A stretch of 64,000 nucleotides of DNA from Actinomycetes bacterium (GCA_025356335.1 JANXUF010000062.1:62001-126000), one strand, 5' to 3'; shown: positions 16,031 to 26,297, numbered from the stretch's first letter. The notes: a model not told the origin generated them from the letters alone. Numbers and translations: made by a program.

Positions 16031-19000
16031 GCCGATCGCCGGAGTTCCCGAAGTAGTTCGAGCGTCGTTCGGTCCGGCTCGAGCGACAGATCGGTCAGCG
16101 CATTCGTCAGCCGGCGGTACGTCGCCATCACTGCGTGTGGAGAGCCCGCAGCCGCTTCGAGGCGCAGCAACGTCCGGTACGCCTCCTCGCAGTACGGGTC
16201 GGCGGTGATCGCCTCCTGGGCATACGACCGCGAATCGTCCCATCGTCCGAGCTCGTATCCCAATCGGGAGAGTTCGACGAGCGCTGCGGTGCGCTGCACA
16301 TCGAGTTGGTATCGCCGCGCCTCTGCCCACTCGAGATCCGAGGCGTTGAGATACGCGCCATGGAACCGGCGCAACTCATGGTGAAGTTGGTCGAAACGGT
16401 CATTCCCGCCTGCGCCCGCTGTGTTCTTCATCACACGTTCGAACGACACGTCGACGGCATCGACGAGCACATCGTCCGGCCAGCGGAGTGCGCCGGTCGG
16501 TGTCCGCTCGAGGCTGACGCCCGTGCAACAGCGCAGGCGGTGCACGATCTGACGGAAGTAGTTGCCACCGCGATGACGGTCGGAATCGGGGACGAGGGCT
16601 GTCAGCAGTTCGCTCCTCGGCACACCCTGTCGCCGCAACGACAGAAGTGCTGCGAGCTCGACCACCTTCAGCCGCTTGAGCCCCATCGGCTGGCCGTCGA
16701 CGATGATGTCTGGCGCGTCGCCGAAGGTCTGCACCTCGATGTAGACGGGTTCGGTTCGGGTCACACGGGTACCCGTGTCGGATGCGGTCGGCACCGGCTC
16801 TCCTTCGACTTCGACGCACGGAGACCCGTGCTGCCCGAGTCCGGTAACGCTCGTCAACCCGCCGGCGAGCGGCTCGAAAAATGCGCCGAAGTGGATGCGG
16901 CCGTCGAGGCGCTCGAGCATGCCAGGGACGTCGGCGAGTGCCTGCTCCAGGGCGAACGGCGCACCGATCGACGCAGCGGCATCGATCGCCGTGCGGGTCG
17001 CGCAGCGGGCGGCGTCAAGGTTGCCGAGTCGCAGCTCCGCCTCAGCGAGATAGACGCCTGCGAACGGTAGGAACAGTCTCCGGCCGCTTCGTCGCATCGA
17101 GGCAACGGTGGACCTCAGCACGACGGCGGCATATTCGGATTCGCCCGAGCGGAGAGCAGCCAGTGCGTCGAACGCGTCGGCCCATTCGACGTAGGCACGG
17201 ATGCCGTCGCGCTCGCACATCGCCTTCGCCGATGCGAACTGGGCGCGGGCCTCGTCGACCCGGCCGATGGCGAGGAGCGATCGTCCGAGTGCGACCTGGA
17301 AGCAGCGCTCCCATCCGAAGCCGGTTCGCGCACTGTGTTCGACCGCCGCGGCCGCCGCGGTCACCGCAGCGAGATGTTCGCCCTCACCGAGCAGAAGCCA
17401 CGCCTCGAGATGGTCCCAGTGATCGAAATGGGTTCCGGCGCGGAACAGCACCGGGACCTGGTCGAGCAGCTGCCTGGCATTGGCGAGGTCCCCGCGCCAG
17501 ACGAGGCCGAGCAGCGGGTGCGGCGTCCGCGAGAGTCCTGTCGGCGGCCACTCATGTCCCTCGTCGAACATGTCGAGCAGCTCGTCGAGGCGGCCCTGCA
17601 GCAGGAGGCCCCAGCTGACCATCCGTTCGCATTCACCCCAGTCGGTCGGAGCCGGAGGCTCCGCCGGCTGATCGCTGCTGGCGACCTCCAGCGCGAATCG
17701 GCAGCCGGCGGCACGTTTGTCGGCCGGCATCGTGCCCATCAACCGCAGACCCTCTTCTGGCAGCCATTGAAAGATCTTGCCGATCGTGAACACGACACTC
17801 GAATCGGCGCTGACGATCTCGGCGAGGGTTCCCGCTGCGTCGAGTTGCCGCACCAGTTGCTGCGCCGTGTCGATCTGCCGGGTGGCGTGCAGTGCACGAA
17901 TTCGGGCGGCGGTGAGCGCGGCGGACGCTGATACCGCCGACTCGCCGAGTACCTCGAGCCATGTCGTCAACTGCGTCCAAGCACCGCGCGCTGCCAGGGG
18001 CTCGACGGCCCGAGCCGTTGCGATCGCTGCCTCGTGCATACGGTCCATCGAGAGCCAGGCATCGACGGCTGCCTCCCACGAACCGGACTCCTCGAGAAAG
18101 CGAGCGTGGCGAACCCGCACTGCTGCGACCTCGTCGGCAGGCCTGCGGAGCAGTTCGGATCGCAGGACATAGCGGAACTGCGGCTGGTATGCGAGGGAGC
18201 GATCCGCTGCGGTCGTGATCGGCAGTTGCATCGACCGCACACGACGGAGCGTGCTCAGTGCAGTGGACCCGTACAACGCTGCAGCGCCGTCGAGCGAGAC
18301 GGTGCTCAGCAGCGATGTCGTGACGAGGAAATCGCGGACGTCGGGGCCCAGTCCCGCCAGCAACTCGCTCTCGACGTAGTCACCGAGAGCATCGCTGACG
18401 TAGTCACCGAGAACCTCGTGCCGACCGCTGCGCTGACCAGCCTTGTGACCACCTCGCCGACCATCGCCGGCCGACAGGGCGAAGGCGACGCCGGCGATCC
18501 AGCCGTGCGTTGCATCGAACATCTTCTGGGAGTCGGCATTCCCTGCGCCGACAAGGTCGAGAAAGGACTGCGTCTCGCTGATGTCCAGCGCCAGTTGCTC
18601 CCCGGTCACCCTGGCGACGCGCTGCTCGCTCATCAGTCGAGCCATCGGCGCCTGTGGTTCCGAGCGTCCGAGCAGGATCGTCCGGACGGTCAGCGGCAGA
18701 CGGTCGAACCAGTCCGCCACCTCCGCCTCGGCCTCCGGTGACCCGCAGAGGACTTCGCAATTGTCGATCACGACCAGCGTCGCACCGCCGCCGACGACTG
18801 GCAGCCGATCCCTGAGCGTGGCAGCGTTTCGATCACTACGTTCGAGCGTCAGCCATTCGACCGCACACGAGACGGTGGCTGCGTATTCTTGGGCCTGCAG
18901 CGTCTTTCCGGAGCCGGGTGCTGCGAAGACGGCGAGCACCTCGTGCCGGACGAATTCGGCGTCGAACAACATGTTCAGCCGCGGTCTCGTCACGATTCGG

Positions 19001-19041
19001 GTCGCCTGTTCTGGCCTGTCATGTTGTCGAACGATCGACAT
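16027..19041 (-). CDS. Giant MalT-like ATPase/SARP (BTAD) transcriptional regulator
   Basis: The ATG at 19041, behind GGAGGTGAAGAG, gives 1004 residues. Walker A APGSGKT is at 41-47, followed by a STAND-like ATPase and a long helical-repeat middle. The C-terminal quarter carries a winged helix (DGQPMGLKRLKVVELAALL ... GGNYFRQIVHRLR) and a BTAD domain (YAQEAITADPYCEEAYRTLLRLEA). That order, ATPase-repeats-wHTH-BTAD without a LuxR-type HTH, defines large SARP-like activators. It sits inside a long operon and overlaps the molybdenum hydroxylase gene. A 1004-residue paralog is encoded at 41610-44624 with Walker A at the same positions. It probably binds direct repeats at promoters; its ligand is unknown. 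Confidence 0.88.
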   Translation of the reverse strand: MSIVRQHDRPEQATRIVTRPRLNMLFDAEFVRHEVLAVFAAPGSGKTLQAQEYAATVSCAVEWLTLERSDRNAATLRDRLPVVGGGATLVVIDNCEVLCGSPEAEAEVADWFDRLPLTVRTILLGRSEPQAPMARLMSEQRVARVTGEQLALDISETQSFLDLVGAGNADSQKMFDATHGWIAGVAFALSAGDGRRGGHKAGQRSGRHEVLGDYVSDALGDYVESELLAGLGPDVRDFLVTTSLLSTVSLDGAAALYGSTALSTLRRVRSMQLPITTAADRSLAYQPQFRYVLRSELLRRPADEVAAVRVRHARFLEESGSWEAAVDAWLSMDRMHEAAIATARAVEPLAARGAWTQLTTWLEVLGESAVSASAALTAARIRALHATRQIDTAQQLVRQLDAAGTLAEIVSADSSVVFTIGKIFQWLPEEGLRLMGTMPADKRAAGCRFALEVASSDQPAEPPAPTDWGECERMVSWGLLLQGRLDELLDMFDEGHEWPPTGLSRTPHPLLGLVWRGDLANARQLLDQVPVLFRAGTHFDHWDHLEAWLLLGEGEHLAAVTAAAAAVEHSARTGFGWERCFQVALGRSLLAIGRVDEARAQFASAKAMCERDGIRAYVEWADAFDALAALRSGESEYAAVVLRSTVASMRRSGRRLFLPFAGVYLAEAELRLGNLDAARCATRTAIDAAASIGAPFALEQALADVPGMLERLDGRIHFGAFFEPLAGGLTSVTGLGQHGSPCVEVEGEPVPTASDTGTRVTRTEPVYIEVQTFGDAPDIIVDGQPMGLKRLKVVELAALLSLRRQGVPRSELLTALVPDSDRHRGGNYFRQIVHRLRCCTGVSLERTPTGALRWPDDVLVDAVDVSFERVMKNTAGAGGNDRFDQLHHELRRFHGAYLNASDLEWAEARRYQLDVQRTAALVELSRLGYELGRWDDSRSYAQEAITADPYCEEAYRTLLRLEAAAGSPHAVMATYRRLTNALTDLSLEPDRTTLELLRELRRSA

Positions 19042-19096
19042 CTCTTCACCTCCATGCGTCATTGCGGCTGTATCTACCGCCATCGTTCAGGAACCC

Positions 19097-20323
19097 TCAA
19101 CCGGCGACGAACATGTCCCGGTGGTAGTCGATGAGCTCGTCGGCGCCGTCGGTGCCGATGACATAGGTCTTCTCGATCTGATAGCCGCCGTAGCCGAGCC
19201 GGCCAATCGGCAGTTCGATGTTCACCGTCGCCCCCGCAGGCAGTTCGATGTCGGTCGTCAACGGCAGAAACGGAATGTCGACGAGAGCCGGCTTGCCGAG
19301 AACGAACGGGAACTCCCGCGCCTCCATGCCGATCGTGTGGCCGGCGAAGGGAACCTTGGCGTCCCCGAGCGCAGACGTCGGCAAGGAGCGAACGAGCGCT
19401 TCGTACACCGTGCTCCCGCGGACTCCGTGCCGCAGCGTCGCCGCGGACTCCTCGAACGCCGTCAGGACCGCCTGCCATTCGCGCTCCGACTGCGACCTCG
19501 GTTCGCCGATCGAGCCGCACGTCCCTGCGTCGGAGAAGAATCCGTCGAACGTCATTCCGGCGTCGATCATGAAGAGGTCGCCAGGGGCGAACGACCGGCT
19601 CGTCGGCGGGAAGACGTAGGCGCTGCGCGCCCCGCTGCCGAGGTGGAACCACAGTGGCTTGCCGCCTGCACCGGAGACGTCCTCACGCCAGACACGGGCG
19701 ACCTCCGTCTCGGGAACGCCGGAGGCGATGCCGGCGAGGGCATGTTGCAGACCCTGTTCGTTGACGACCGCTGCGGCACGCAGCTTGGCGATCTCCGCAG
19801 CTGTCTTGATCAGGCGGATCATCAGGAACAGCCCTTCGCCCTCGACGAAGTCGACGCCCGGCAGCTCGTGCCGGAGCCCGGACATCAGCTCGGCACCCGC
19901 GTAGATGTCGTCGACGACCACCGTGCCGCTCGTGACCCCCCTCGATCGCAGGCGATCGGCCAATGCCGCCGCCGGAGTCGCGAAGCGCTCACACGCCGCC
20001 TGCAGTACGGCGAAGCGGTCCTCTTCATCGGTGGCCTCGACCATCCGGTCTCCGCCGAGCAGGCCGGCCCGGCCACCGTACGCGGACACGTGCTCGGCCT
20101 CGCTCGGTCTGGCGGCGTGGTACGGAGTGTCCGAGCGCGGCACGACCAGGTCGGTCCCGAGCGATTCGTCGTCCGTGAACGCTGCGACGCACGGAAGGTT
20201 GCGGTACACGTACTGCGCCCAACCGACATGTCCTGTGAGGTAGCAGACGTTCTCCGGTGTGGCCCCGATGATCGTCCGTACACCGTGCTCGCGCATCAGT
20301 TCGAGCGCTCTGTCGCGGTTCAT
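19097..20323 (-). CDS. M24 family metallopeptidase (Xaa-Pro aminopeptidase-like)
   Basis: This 408-residue protein has the creatinase/prolidase N-domain and the pita-bread C-domain. The metal ligands are visible: the Asp pair in MIDAGMTFDGFFSDAG, His in FAGHTIGMEAREFP, Glu in NIELPIG and Glu in QIEKTYVIG. Members cleave Xaa-Pro bonds or hydrolyse small amidines such as creatine. In a catabolic operon it may act as a small-molecule amidohydrolase rather than a housekeeping peptidase. The start overlaps the stop of the lyase gene as ATGA. Confidence 0.9.
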   Translation of the reverse strand: MNRDRALELMREHGVRTIIGATPENVCYLTGHVGWAQYVYRNLPCVAAFTDDESLGTDLVVPRSDTPYHAARPSEAEHVSAYGGRAGLLGGDRMVEATDEEDRFAVLQAACERFATPAAALADRLRSRGVTSGTVVVDDIYAGAELMSGLRHELPGVDFVEGEGLFLMIRLIKTAAEIAKLRAAAVVNEQGLQHALAGIASGVPETEVARVWREDVSGAGGKPLWFHLGSGARSAYVFPPTSRSFAPGDLFMIDAGMTFDGFFSDAGTCGSIGEPRSQSEREWQAVLTAFEESAATLRHGVRGSTVYEALVRSLPTSALGDAKVPFAGHTIGMEAREFPFVLGKPALVDIPFLPLTTDIELPAGATVNIELPIGRLGYGGYQIEKTYVIGTDGADELIDYHRDMFVAG

Positions 20324-21246
20324 CGCAGTTCCTCCCGATGATCGTTGGAGATGGCAGTGCGATCACTGATCGCCCCCGACCTGGCGACGAGCGCACGAGC
20401 GCTGGCGGCGATCGGGTAGTCGACGAACACGCCGTCGACGACGATCGAGGCGAGCCCGTCCGACTCACTCGCCTCGAATGCCTCGACGATCCGCTTTGCT
20501 CTGGCGACGGCCGCGGGGGACGGGCTGAAGACGTCATTGGCTATCCCCACCTGGTCGGGATGAAGGCACAGCACGCCGGCAAACCCCATCCCCCTGGCGT
20601 TGACGCAGTGCGGACCGAACGCTGCGACATCGCGAACTGCGAGCATCGGACCCTCAAGCGGAGCGCCGACGCCTGCGCTACGGGAGGCGATGACGAGGGT
20701 TGCGCGGACGGAGTCCAGCAACGTGGCATACCCGGGTTCGTCGCCGCGGTCCAGGCCGAGATCGCTCGTCAGGTCGCCGATCCCGAAGGCGAGGCGCTCG
20801 ACCCTCGGCGACGCGCCGGCGATCTCCGCTGCGCGCAGGACTCCGGCAGCGGTCTCCACGAGGGGGACGATCGACACCGCAGCCCCGTCGCCGACACGGT
20901 CGTCGATGAGCGCAGTAACCGTCTTCACATCTGCGCATGTCGTGGCCTTCGGGAGCACGACTCCGTCGGCACCTGCCTCGCATGCGGCGACGACCTCATC
21001 GGAGGTCCGTCCGGTGGCGAAGCCGTTGACCCTGACGAACACCCTGACGAACGATCGACCGGCGCGCAGCCGTTGGACCGATGATGCCAGCATCGACGCC
21101 GCCAGCGCCTTCCGCGACTCGGCGACCGCGTCCTCGAGATCGACGATCACGACGTCGGCCGGAACTGCGGCGCACTTGGCGAGCTTGCGTTCGTCGTCAC
21201 CGGGCACGAACAGGACCGAACGCACGAGCGCCCCGGCATTGCTCAC
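20320..21246 (-). CDS. HpcH/HpaI aldolase/citrate lyase family protein (CoA ester lyase)
   Basis: GTG 21246 overlaps the stop of the cyclase gene (GTGA) and gives 308 residues. The opening RSVLFVPGDDERKLAK and DVVIVDLEDAV are diagnostic of CitE-like CoA ester lyases, with the metal-binding Glu/Asp in LVETAAGVLRA and FGIGDLTSDLG. Relatives cleave malyl-CoA, citramalyl-CoA or 3-hydroxyacyl-CoA. Tight coupling to cyclase and MmgE/PrpD genes suggests that a carboxylic acid from ring or side-chain breakdown is split here. Confidence 0.9.
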   Translation of the reverse strand: MSNAGALVRSVLFVPGDDERKLAKCAAVPADVVIVDLEDAVAESRKALAASMLASSVQRLRAGRSFVRVFVRVNGFATGRTSDEVVAACEAGADGVVLPKATTCADVKTVTALIDDRVGDGAAVSIVPLVETAAGVLRAAEIAGASPRVERLAFGIGDLTSDLGLDRGDEPGYATLLDSVRATLVIASRSAGVGAPLEGPMLAVRDVAAFGPHCVNARGMGFAGVLCLHPDQVGIANDVFSPSPAAVARAKRIVEAFEASESDGLASIVVDGVFVDYPIAASARALVARSGAISDRTAISNDHREELR

Positions 21247-22244
21247 AGGATCGCGACCGGGTTCACCGGTGAGCCGACCGCTCTGCTGAACGGCAGGGGC
21301 GGAGCGCTGAACATGAATTCCCAACGACCGAGCTCGGCGCAGCGTGTACCGAGCACCTCCAGGTCGAAGATCTCCCCAACCCATAGACCCATGTGGACGA
21401 TGAGGATGATGTGCATCGGCTGGAAGACGTCGACCGTCTCGTTCGGCAGCACCTCCATGCCCCATGTGTCGGTGGCGATGCCGGCGAGCTTGCGTTCGTG
21501 GATCCATTCGGCGGCACCGAGACCGAGGCCGGGAGCATCACCGGCGGCGTAGTCACCCCAGCTGCCGCGCTTCTGGACGTCGCCCATCTGGCCGGTGCGG
21601 ACGAGCACGTAGTCCGCTTGCCCGATCGACACACCCTGATGCTGGGCGCACGCCTCGAGTTCGTCTCCGCCGATGACGAAGCCGGATGGAAGGCTTTCGA
21701 GGTCCATCGAACGAGGGATGTCGAGCAGGACGCCGCGTCCAATCAGCCCTGCGGATGCGTTCGTGACGTCGTTCTTCAGCGCGCCGGCGCTCGTGACCCA
21801 CGAGGCGTCGTAGCCGTTGTAAATTTTGTTCTCGAAGACGATGTGCCCGAGTGCATCCCACTGGGTTCCGCACTGCAGCGGCATGATGATGATGTCGTCG
21901 GTGGAGCGGATGTAGCGGTCCTTGCCGCCGTAGAAGTCCCGCGGCGTCGTATTCGCCAGGGCATCGTTGCCGTCGCGCGTCATCAGGTGAATCGGGTTGA
22001 ACCGGGCGAACCCGCCGGTCTGCGGGCCGTTCTCGTTGAACGGAACCGCGAGCGAGATGATTTCGCCGAGTTGCACGAGTTTCGCCGCCGCCGCGACGTG
22101 GTGCGGCTCGACGTAGTTCAGCGTTCCCTTCTCGTCGTCGTCGCCCCAACGGCCCCAGTTCTTGACGGCGTCGGATATGCGGCGGACGTCGGTGATATCG
22201 GGAGTCCGGTCGGTGTCTGCGGGTGCCGCTGCGGTCTCGCTCAT
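21243..22244 (-). CDS. Cyclase family protein (kynurenine formamidase-like fold)
   Basis: A 333-residue member of the cyclase family (PF04199 type). Classical members have HxGTHxDxxxH; here the segment reads LQCGTQWDALGH, so two metal-binding His are replaced while the Asp and last His remain. The same variant occurs in the paralog at 60057-61052, indicating a distinct subfamily. Related proteins hydrolyse amides or lactones. It overlaps both neighbours by 4 bp. It is probably cytosolic, as no signal peptide is seen. Confidence 0.87.
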   Translation of the reverse strand: MSETAAAPADTDRTPDITDVRRISDAVKNWGRWGDDDEKGTLNYVEPHHVAAAAKLVQLGEIISLAVPFNENGPQTGGFARFNPIHLMTRDGNDALANTTPRDFYGGKDRYIRSTDDIIIMPLQCGTQWDALGHIVFENKIYNGYDASWVTSAGALKNDVTNASAGLIGRGVLLDIPRSMDLESLPSGFVIGGDELEACAQHQGVSIGQADYVLVRTGQMGDVQKRGSWGDYAAGDAPGLGLGAAEWIHERKLAGIATDTWGMEVLPNETVDVFQPMHIILIVHMGLWVGEIFDLEVLGTRCAELGRWEFMFSAPPLPFSRAVGSPVNPVAIL

Positions 22245-23617
22245 GGTGTGCTCATCTCCGAAATGGTGTGGTCGATTGCTCGAGGTTGGACAGGTGTGGT
22301 CGCAGGGCCGATGCGGTGGACGAGTCCGGGCCCGGCGAGCATCGCCATCAGCTCCTCGGCCCGTTCGGCCCCATACGTCGCATCGAAACAGCGGCGCGCC
22401 TTGGCGTCGATGTCGGCAACGGACAGCGGACGCTGCGGATAGCCGTAGCGGAACTCGATGGAGCGGTCGGACGTCCGGTTCTCACTGGTGACCGTCACGT
22501 GGCATTGCTCCCCATCGGCGTCGAGCGTCTCGTCCCCGGAGATCGTCAGCCATTCCGGCGGGCCGGATGCGGCGGCACGTCCGACCGCCTCGGCGGTGAA
22601 GTCCGACGGTTCGACAGAGCCCTTCTCCCAGGCGACTGCCAGGCAGTACGTCAGGCTGAAGCGGGCCTGGTCGGGGTTCGTCGGCCACGTGAAATGCATT
22701 GCCTTCGGTACACGGGGCGGCAACCTGACGGACACCGTCACGGAACACTCGGGGCTGTCCGGCCACTGCTCGCGGATCGCCAGGATGGCCTCGATCGCCG
22801 AGTGGGCGGCACCGCAGGTCGGGTAGAGCTTGATCGACAGCGTCAAGGGGTCGACGTCCGTGACAGCCCGCGCCGCCTCGATGGCGTCGTTGGTGATTCC
22901 GAACAATGCCATCAGTGCATCGAGCGCATCGGAACCGGACGACGCTCCGTCCATCGCCAACTGCACGCAACGCACGGCAGCTGCCGCTGCGAGGCCCGAC
23001 TGCATCGGCTTCGCCGTCGTCCCGGTATGGGCCCGTAGGCCAAGTGCCTGGATGCTGACCAATCCGATCGCATCCGAGATGACCGCCTCCGAGAGCCCGA
23101 GTCCGTAGCCGATGGCGCACACAGCTGCGACGGATCCGATGGTGTGGGTCGGTTGCAGGCCGCGCCGGTACGCCTCCCGGCTGATCAGGCCGCTGAGCAC
23201 CGATCCGGCGCGCAGCCCGTGGACGATGCCGTCCACAGCGCTGGCGGTATCGATGCGGTCGGAGAGAGCGGCCACAGCAGGAACGATCACCGAACTCATG
23301 TGCGCAGCAGGGGCCGAGGCGATGTCATCGAATTCCAGCGCCTGCACCATCGTCCCGTTGACGAAAGCTGCGGTGACGGGATCGACCTGTGTGTGCGTTC
23401 CCCACAGCCAGGCGGGACCGACGGACCCGGAGCCTGCGGCGTTGCGCATGGCGACGACCACCGACTGCTGCGCGTGACCGGCAACGGCAACGGCGACGGC
23501 GTCGCGGATCGAGTACTCGACCATCGTTCGCTGCTCGGCTGTCGAAGCGACGTCATCGACGGCGATCGCCGCAAGGCGCGCCTGCACGCTGGCAGCCGTC
23601 GACGAAGCGTTCATCAC
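22241..23617 (-). CDS. MmgE/PrpD family protein
   Basis: The 458-residue protein has the MmgE/PrpD all-helical domain with the conserved acidic segment ALEFDDIASAPAAHMSSVIVPA around 100-120 and the later KLYPTCGAAHSAIEA motif. Known members include 2-methylcitrate dehydratase, cis-aconitate decarboxylase and iminodisuccinate epimerase, acting on di- or tricarboxylates. The ATG at 23617 (or 23614) overlaps the ligase stop. Its place between a CoA ligase and a cyclase suggests a dehydratase or isomerase step. A shorter paralog lies at 37756-38943. Confidence 0.9.
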   Translation of the reverse strand: MMNASSTAASVQARLAAIAVDDVASTAEQRTMVEYSIRDAVAVAVAGHAQQSVVVAMRNAAGSGSVGPAWLWGTHTQVDPVTAAFVNGTMVQALEFDDIASAPAAHMSSVIVPAVAALSDRIDTASAVDGIVHGLRAGSVLSGLISREAYRRGLQPTHTIGSVAAVCAIGYGLGLSEAVISDAIGLVSIQALGLRAHTGTTAKPMQSGLAAAAAVRCVQLAMDGASSGSDALDALMALFGITNDAIEAARAVTDVDPLTLSIKLYPTCGAAHSAIEAILAIREQWPDSPECSVTVSVRLPPRVPKAMHFTWPTNPDQARFSLTYCLAVAWEKGSVEPSDFTAEAVGRAAASGPPEWLTISGDETLDADGEQCHVTVTSENRTSDRSIEFRYGYPQRPLSVADIDAKARRCFDATYGAERAEELMAMLAGPGLVHRIGPATTPVQPRAIDHTISEMSTP

Positions 23618-24993
23618 GATGGACGACGGACCGTCGCCCGTGTCTTGTAACTGGGGTCTCCGAACTCCGAGCCCGACACGAATCGAACGTCGCAGCGGAA
23701 CACCAGCCGTTGACGGATCGCACCGTTCAGCCGCTCCGCCAGGTCAGGCTGCACGTTGTCAGCGTCCGGTACCTCGACCTCGACCGGTACCGGAGGATCG
23801 ACACTGACGCCCGTCTCGGGCAGGACGACCCGGAGGCGCCCGGTCACCTCGGGGCGGAAGTCGGCGATGATCTCCTGGATCGCCGACGGATACACGTTGA
23901 CACCGCGGACGATGAACATGTCGTCGGAGCGGCCGATGCAGCGCATCCGGAAACTCGTCCGCTCGCACGCGCACCCGTCGTCCTGGATCTCGAAGATGTC
24001 ACCGCTGCGGTAGCGGATGAGCGGCATCGCCTCTCGGGCGAGCGATGTGAACACCGGCTCACCGACGCCGCCGGGCTCGATCGGGATCGGCTGTAACGTG
24101 TCCGGGTCGATTAGTTCCGGCCAGACGATGCCCTGGCCGCAGAAGTGCAGGCCACCCCCGACCGGGCATTCCCCGAACAGCGATGGCGAGATGTCGCCGA
24201 GACCGTAGACCTCGGTGACCTGGGCGTCGAACGCCTGCTCGATCGTCGCCTTGATCGCCGGGATGCCACCGCCGGGCTCCCCACCGCTGATGATGTGGCG
24301 CACACCGAGGCTCGGCCCGTCGAGGCCGCGGGCGTTGATCACGTTCGCCAGGTACTGGGCGAACGTCGGCGTGCCCTGCGTGGTGTCGGCAAGACCACGC
24401 TGCAGTCCGGACAGCACCCGCTGGGTGTCTCCAGGTGCGACGGGGATGATGCATGCGCCGAGGTTCTCCAGTACCCGGTGGGTCGAACCGGCGACGAACG
24501 GCCCTGCGCCGAACGTCGTCAGGATCCGGCTGTGGTCGTGGACGCCGGTCGCGTAGTAGGTACGCGACTGGATTCGTCCCCACGCGTACGAGACGTCGTT
24601 TGCCGTCAAGGCGATGGCGCACGGATCGCCGGTCGTGCCGCTCGTCTGGAACACCCGCTTGACCTCTGCGTCCCCGACGGCGAGGTATTCGCCGAATGGC
24701 GGGTACTGCTGCTGGCTGTCCTTGAGGTGGGACTTCGTGGTGAACGGCAACGCAGCGATATCGGCGAGGGTGACCTTCGATGGATCGACGCCGGCTTCGC
24801 CGAACATCCGCCGGTAGAAACCGGACCGCGCCATGAGCCCGCCGGCCTGGGACTCCCACGCCTTCTCCGACATTGCGGTGATGGTCTCCTGGTCCGCACA
24901 TTCGACGTCGCGGTCGAGAATCCAGTCGTGATCGCACGTATCAGACCGCAGGCGACCCGGGTGGCGGGAGTGATGTTGATGGGTGTCGCTCAT
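23614..24993 (-). CDS. Phenylacetate-CoA ligase (PaaK)-like AMP-forming ligase
   Basis: From ATG 24993, behind an AAGGAG site, the product is 459 residues. The AMP-binding loop TSGTTGDP lies near residues 120-127, with YGLGD as the adenine-site motif and IGRSDDMFIVRGVNVYPSAIQEI marking the hinge to the C-terminal lid. PaaK-like ligases activate aromatic acids as CoA thioesters. A cluster of four His in the N-terminal stretch is odd but short. It follows the thiolase-like gene in the same direction and probably provides the CoA ester for that pathway. Confidence 0.9.
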   Translation of the reverse strand: MSDTHQHHSRHPGRLRSDTCDHDWILDRDVECADQETITAMSEKAWESQAGGLMARSGFYRRMFGEAGVDPSKVTLADIAALPFTTKSHLKDSQQQYPPFGEYLAVGDAEVKRVFQTSGTTGDPCAIALTANDVSYAWGRIQSRTYYATGVHDHSRILTTFGAGPFVAGSTHRVLENLGACIIPVAPGDTQRVLSGLQRGLADTTQGTPTFAQYLANVINARGLDGPSLGVRHIISGGEPGGGIPAIKATIEQAFDAQVTEVYGLGDISPSLFGECPVGGGLHFCGQGIVWPELIDPDTLQPIPIEPGGVGEPVFTSLAREAMPLIRYRSGDIFEIQDDGCACERTSFRMRCIGRSDDMFIVRGVNVYPSAIQEIIADFRPEVTGRLRVVLPETGVSVDPPVPVEVEVPDADNVQPDLAERLNGAIRQRLVFRCDVRFVSGSEFGDPSYKTRATVRRPS

Positions 24994-25045
24994 GATCTGC
25001 TCCTTGTGCAAGTGGCCGGCGCGCCGTTGGGGCGATGACCGACCG

Positions 25046-26203
25046 TCAACCGAGGTTGCGTTCGTTCGAGAGGATCGCTGTGGCGCCGCTCATGTGGACC
25101 CCGCCGAGCCCGTGGACCAACGCCGTACTCGCGTCGGCGACCTGACGGTCACCGGATTGTCCGCGGAGTTGCTGGACCGCCTCGATCAGCAGGAAGATCC
25201 CGAGCATGCCCGGATGGCGATTTGAGAGGCCGCCGCCGTTCGTGTTCACCGGAAGCCCTTTGCCCGGACGGAGTCTTCCGTCGCTGACGTATGCGCCGCC
25301 TTCGCCGCGGCCACAGAATCCGAGCCCTTCGAGCGTGAGGATGACAGCGATCGTGAAACTGTCGTAGAGCTCGAAGACATCGATGTCGGCGAGTGTCAGG
25401 CCCGTCTGCCGCAGCACCTGCGGGCCGGTGATCGCCGCTGGTGTCGTCGTCAGATCGTCGTAGTAGGTGATGTTGCGGGCGATGTGCGTCTCGGCGACCG
25501 CGTGGACATAGATGGGGTCGTCGCAGACGTCGGCGGCGCGATCAGGCGAAGTCACGACGAGTGCTCCGCCACCGTCGCTGACCAGGCAGCAGTCGTAGCG
25601 GTGCAGCGGCTCACAGACGAGGGGTGACGAGACGACCTCCTCGATCGTCAACGGCACACGACGTGGCGAACCCGGGTTGAGGCAGGCCCATTCACGGGCT
25701 GCCACGGCGACCTCTGCGAGCTGTTCTGACGTCGTGCCGAACTCGTGGAAGTGGCGCTGGGCCATCATCGCGTAGCCGGCGAGTGGCCACATCGCTCCGT
25801 GCGGGAACTCGTACGACAGTGGCTCCGTCATGCTCTTGACGAAGCGAGAGCCGTCGGACTTCTGCGTGCTTCCGTAGGCGATCAACCCGACATCACAGGC
25901 GCCTGCGGCGATCGCCGCTGCAGCGTGTCCGAGATGGGCGACGAACGACGATCCGCCGATCGTCGACGAGTCGGTGAGTCTCGGGGAGATCCCCATGTAT
26001 TCGCCGAGCGTCAACGTCGGCATGTAGTAGTACGCCGACGCCGAGAACAGCCCGTCGATGTCGTTCTTGCGCAGCGTCGTCTGCTGCAGTGCGGCCGCTG
26101 CGGATTCCGCCATCAGGCCGACCGACGAGAAACGGCCACTGTCCTGGGACAGCGCTTCTGACGCGCCGACGATCGCCAGGATCGCCGTCGACGGGGACGT
26201 CAT
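25046..26203 (-). CDS. Thiolase-like protein (SCP-x/Ltp2 type), lacking the usual nucleophile
   Basis: ATG 26203 gives 385 residues (GTG 26230 is an alternative). The fold is thiolase-like, with HAAAAI, FELYDSFTIAVILTLEGLGFC and NTNGGGLSNRHPGM. The region where thiolases carry the nucleophilic Cys (GGSSFVAHLGHAAAAI) has none, so this is not a standard degradative thiolase. In steroid catabolism, Ltp2 proteins of this type act as retro-aldolases with DUF35 partners. No DUF35 gene adjoins this one, but two lie about 3 kb away near a paralog. Confidence 0.85.
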   Translation of the reverse strand: MTSPSTAILAIVGASEALSQDSGRFSSVGLMAESAAAALQQTTLRKNDIDGLFSASAYYYMPTLTLGEYMGISPRLTDSSTIGGSSFVAHLGHAAAAIAAGACDVGLIAYGSTQKSDGSRFVKSMTEPLSYEFPHGAMWPLAGYAMMAQRHFHEFGTTSEQLAEVAVAAREWACLNPGSPRRVPLTIEEVVSSPLVCEPLHRYDCCLVSDGGGALVVTSPDRAADVCDDPIYVHAVAETHIARNITYYDDLTTTPAAITGPQVLRQTGLTLADIDVFELYDSFTIAVILTLEGLGFCGRGEGGAYVSDGRLRPGKGLPVNTNGGGLSNRHPGMLGIFLLIEAVQQLRGQSGDRQVADASTALVHGLGGVHMSGATAILSNERNLG

Positions 26204-26297
26204 CTCTGCGTCCGCAGGATGCAGCGGCACTTTCCCGACGGCTCTCGCACTGCTTTACCCCCAGTAGAATATTGGCCTTTCCCAAAAGCCTGATGTA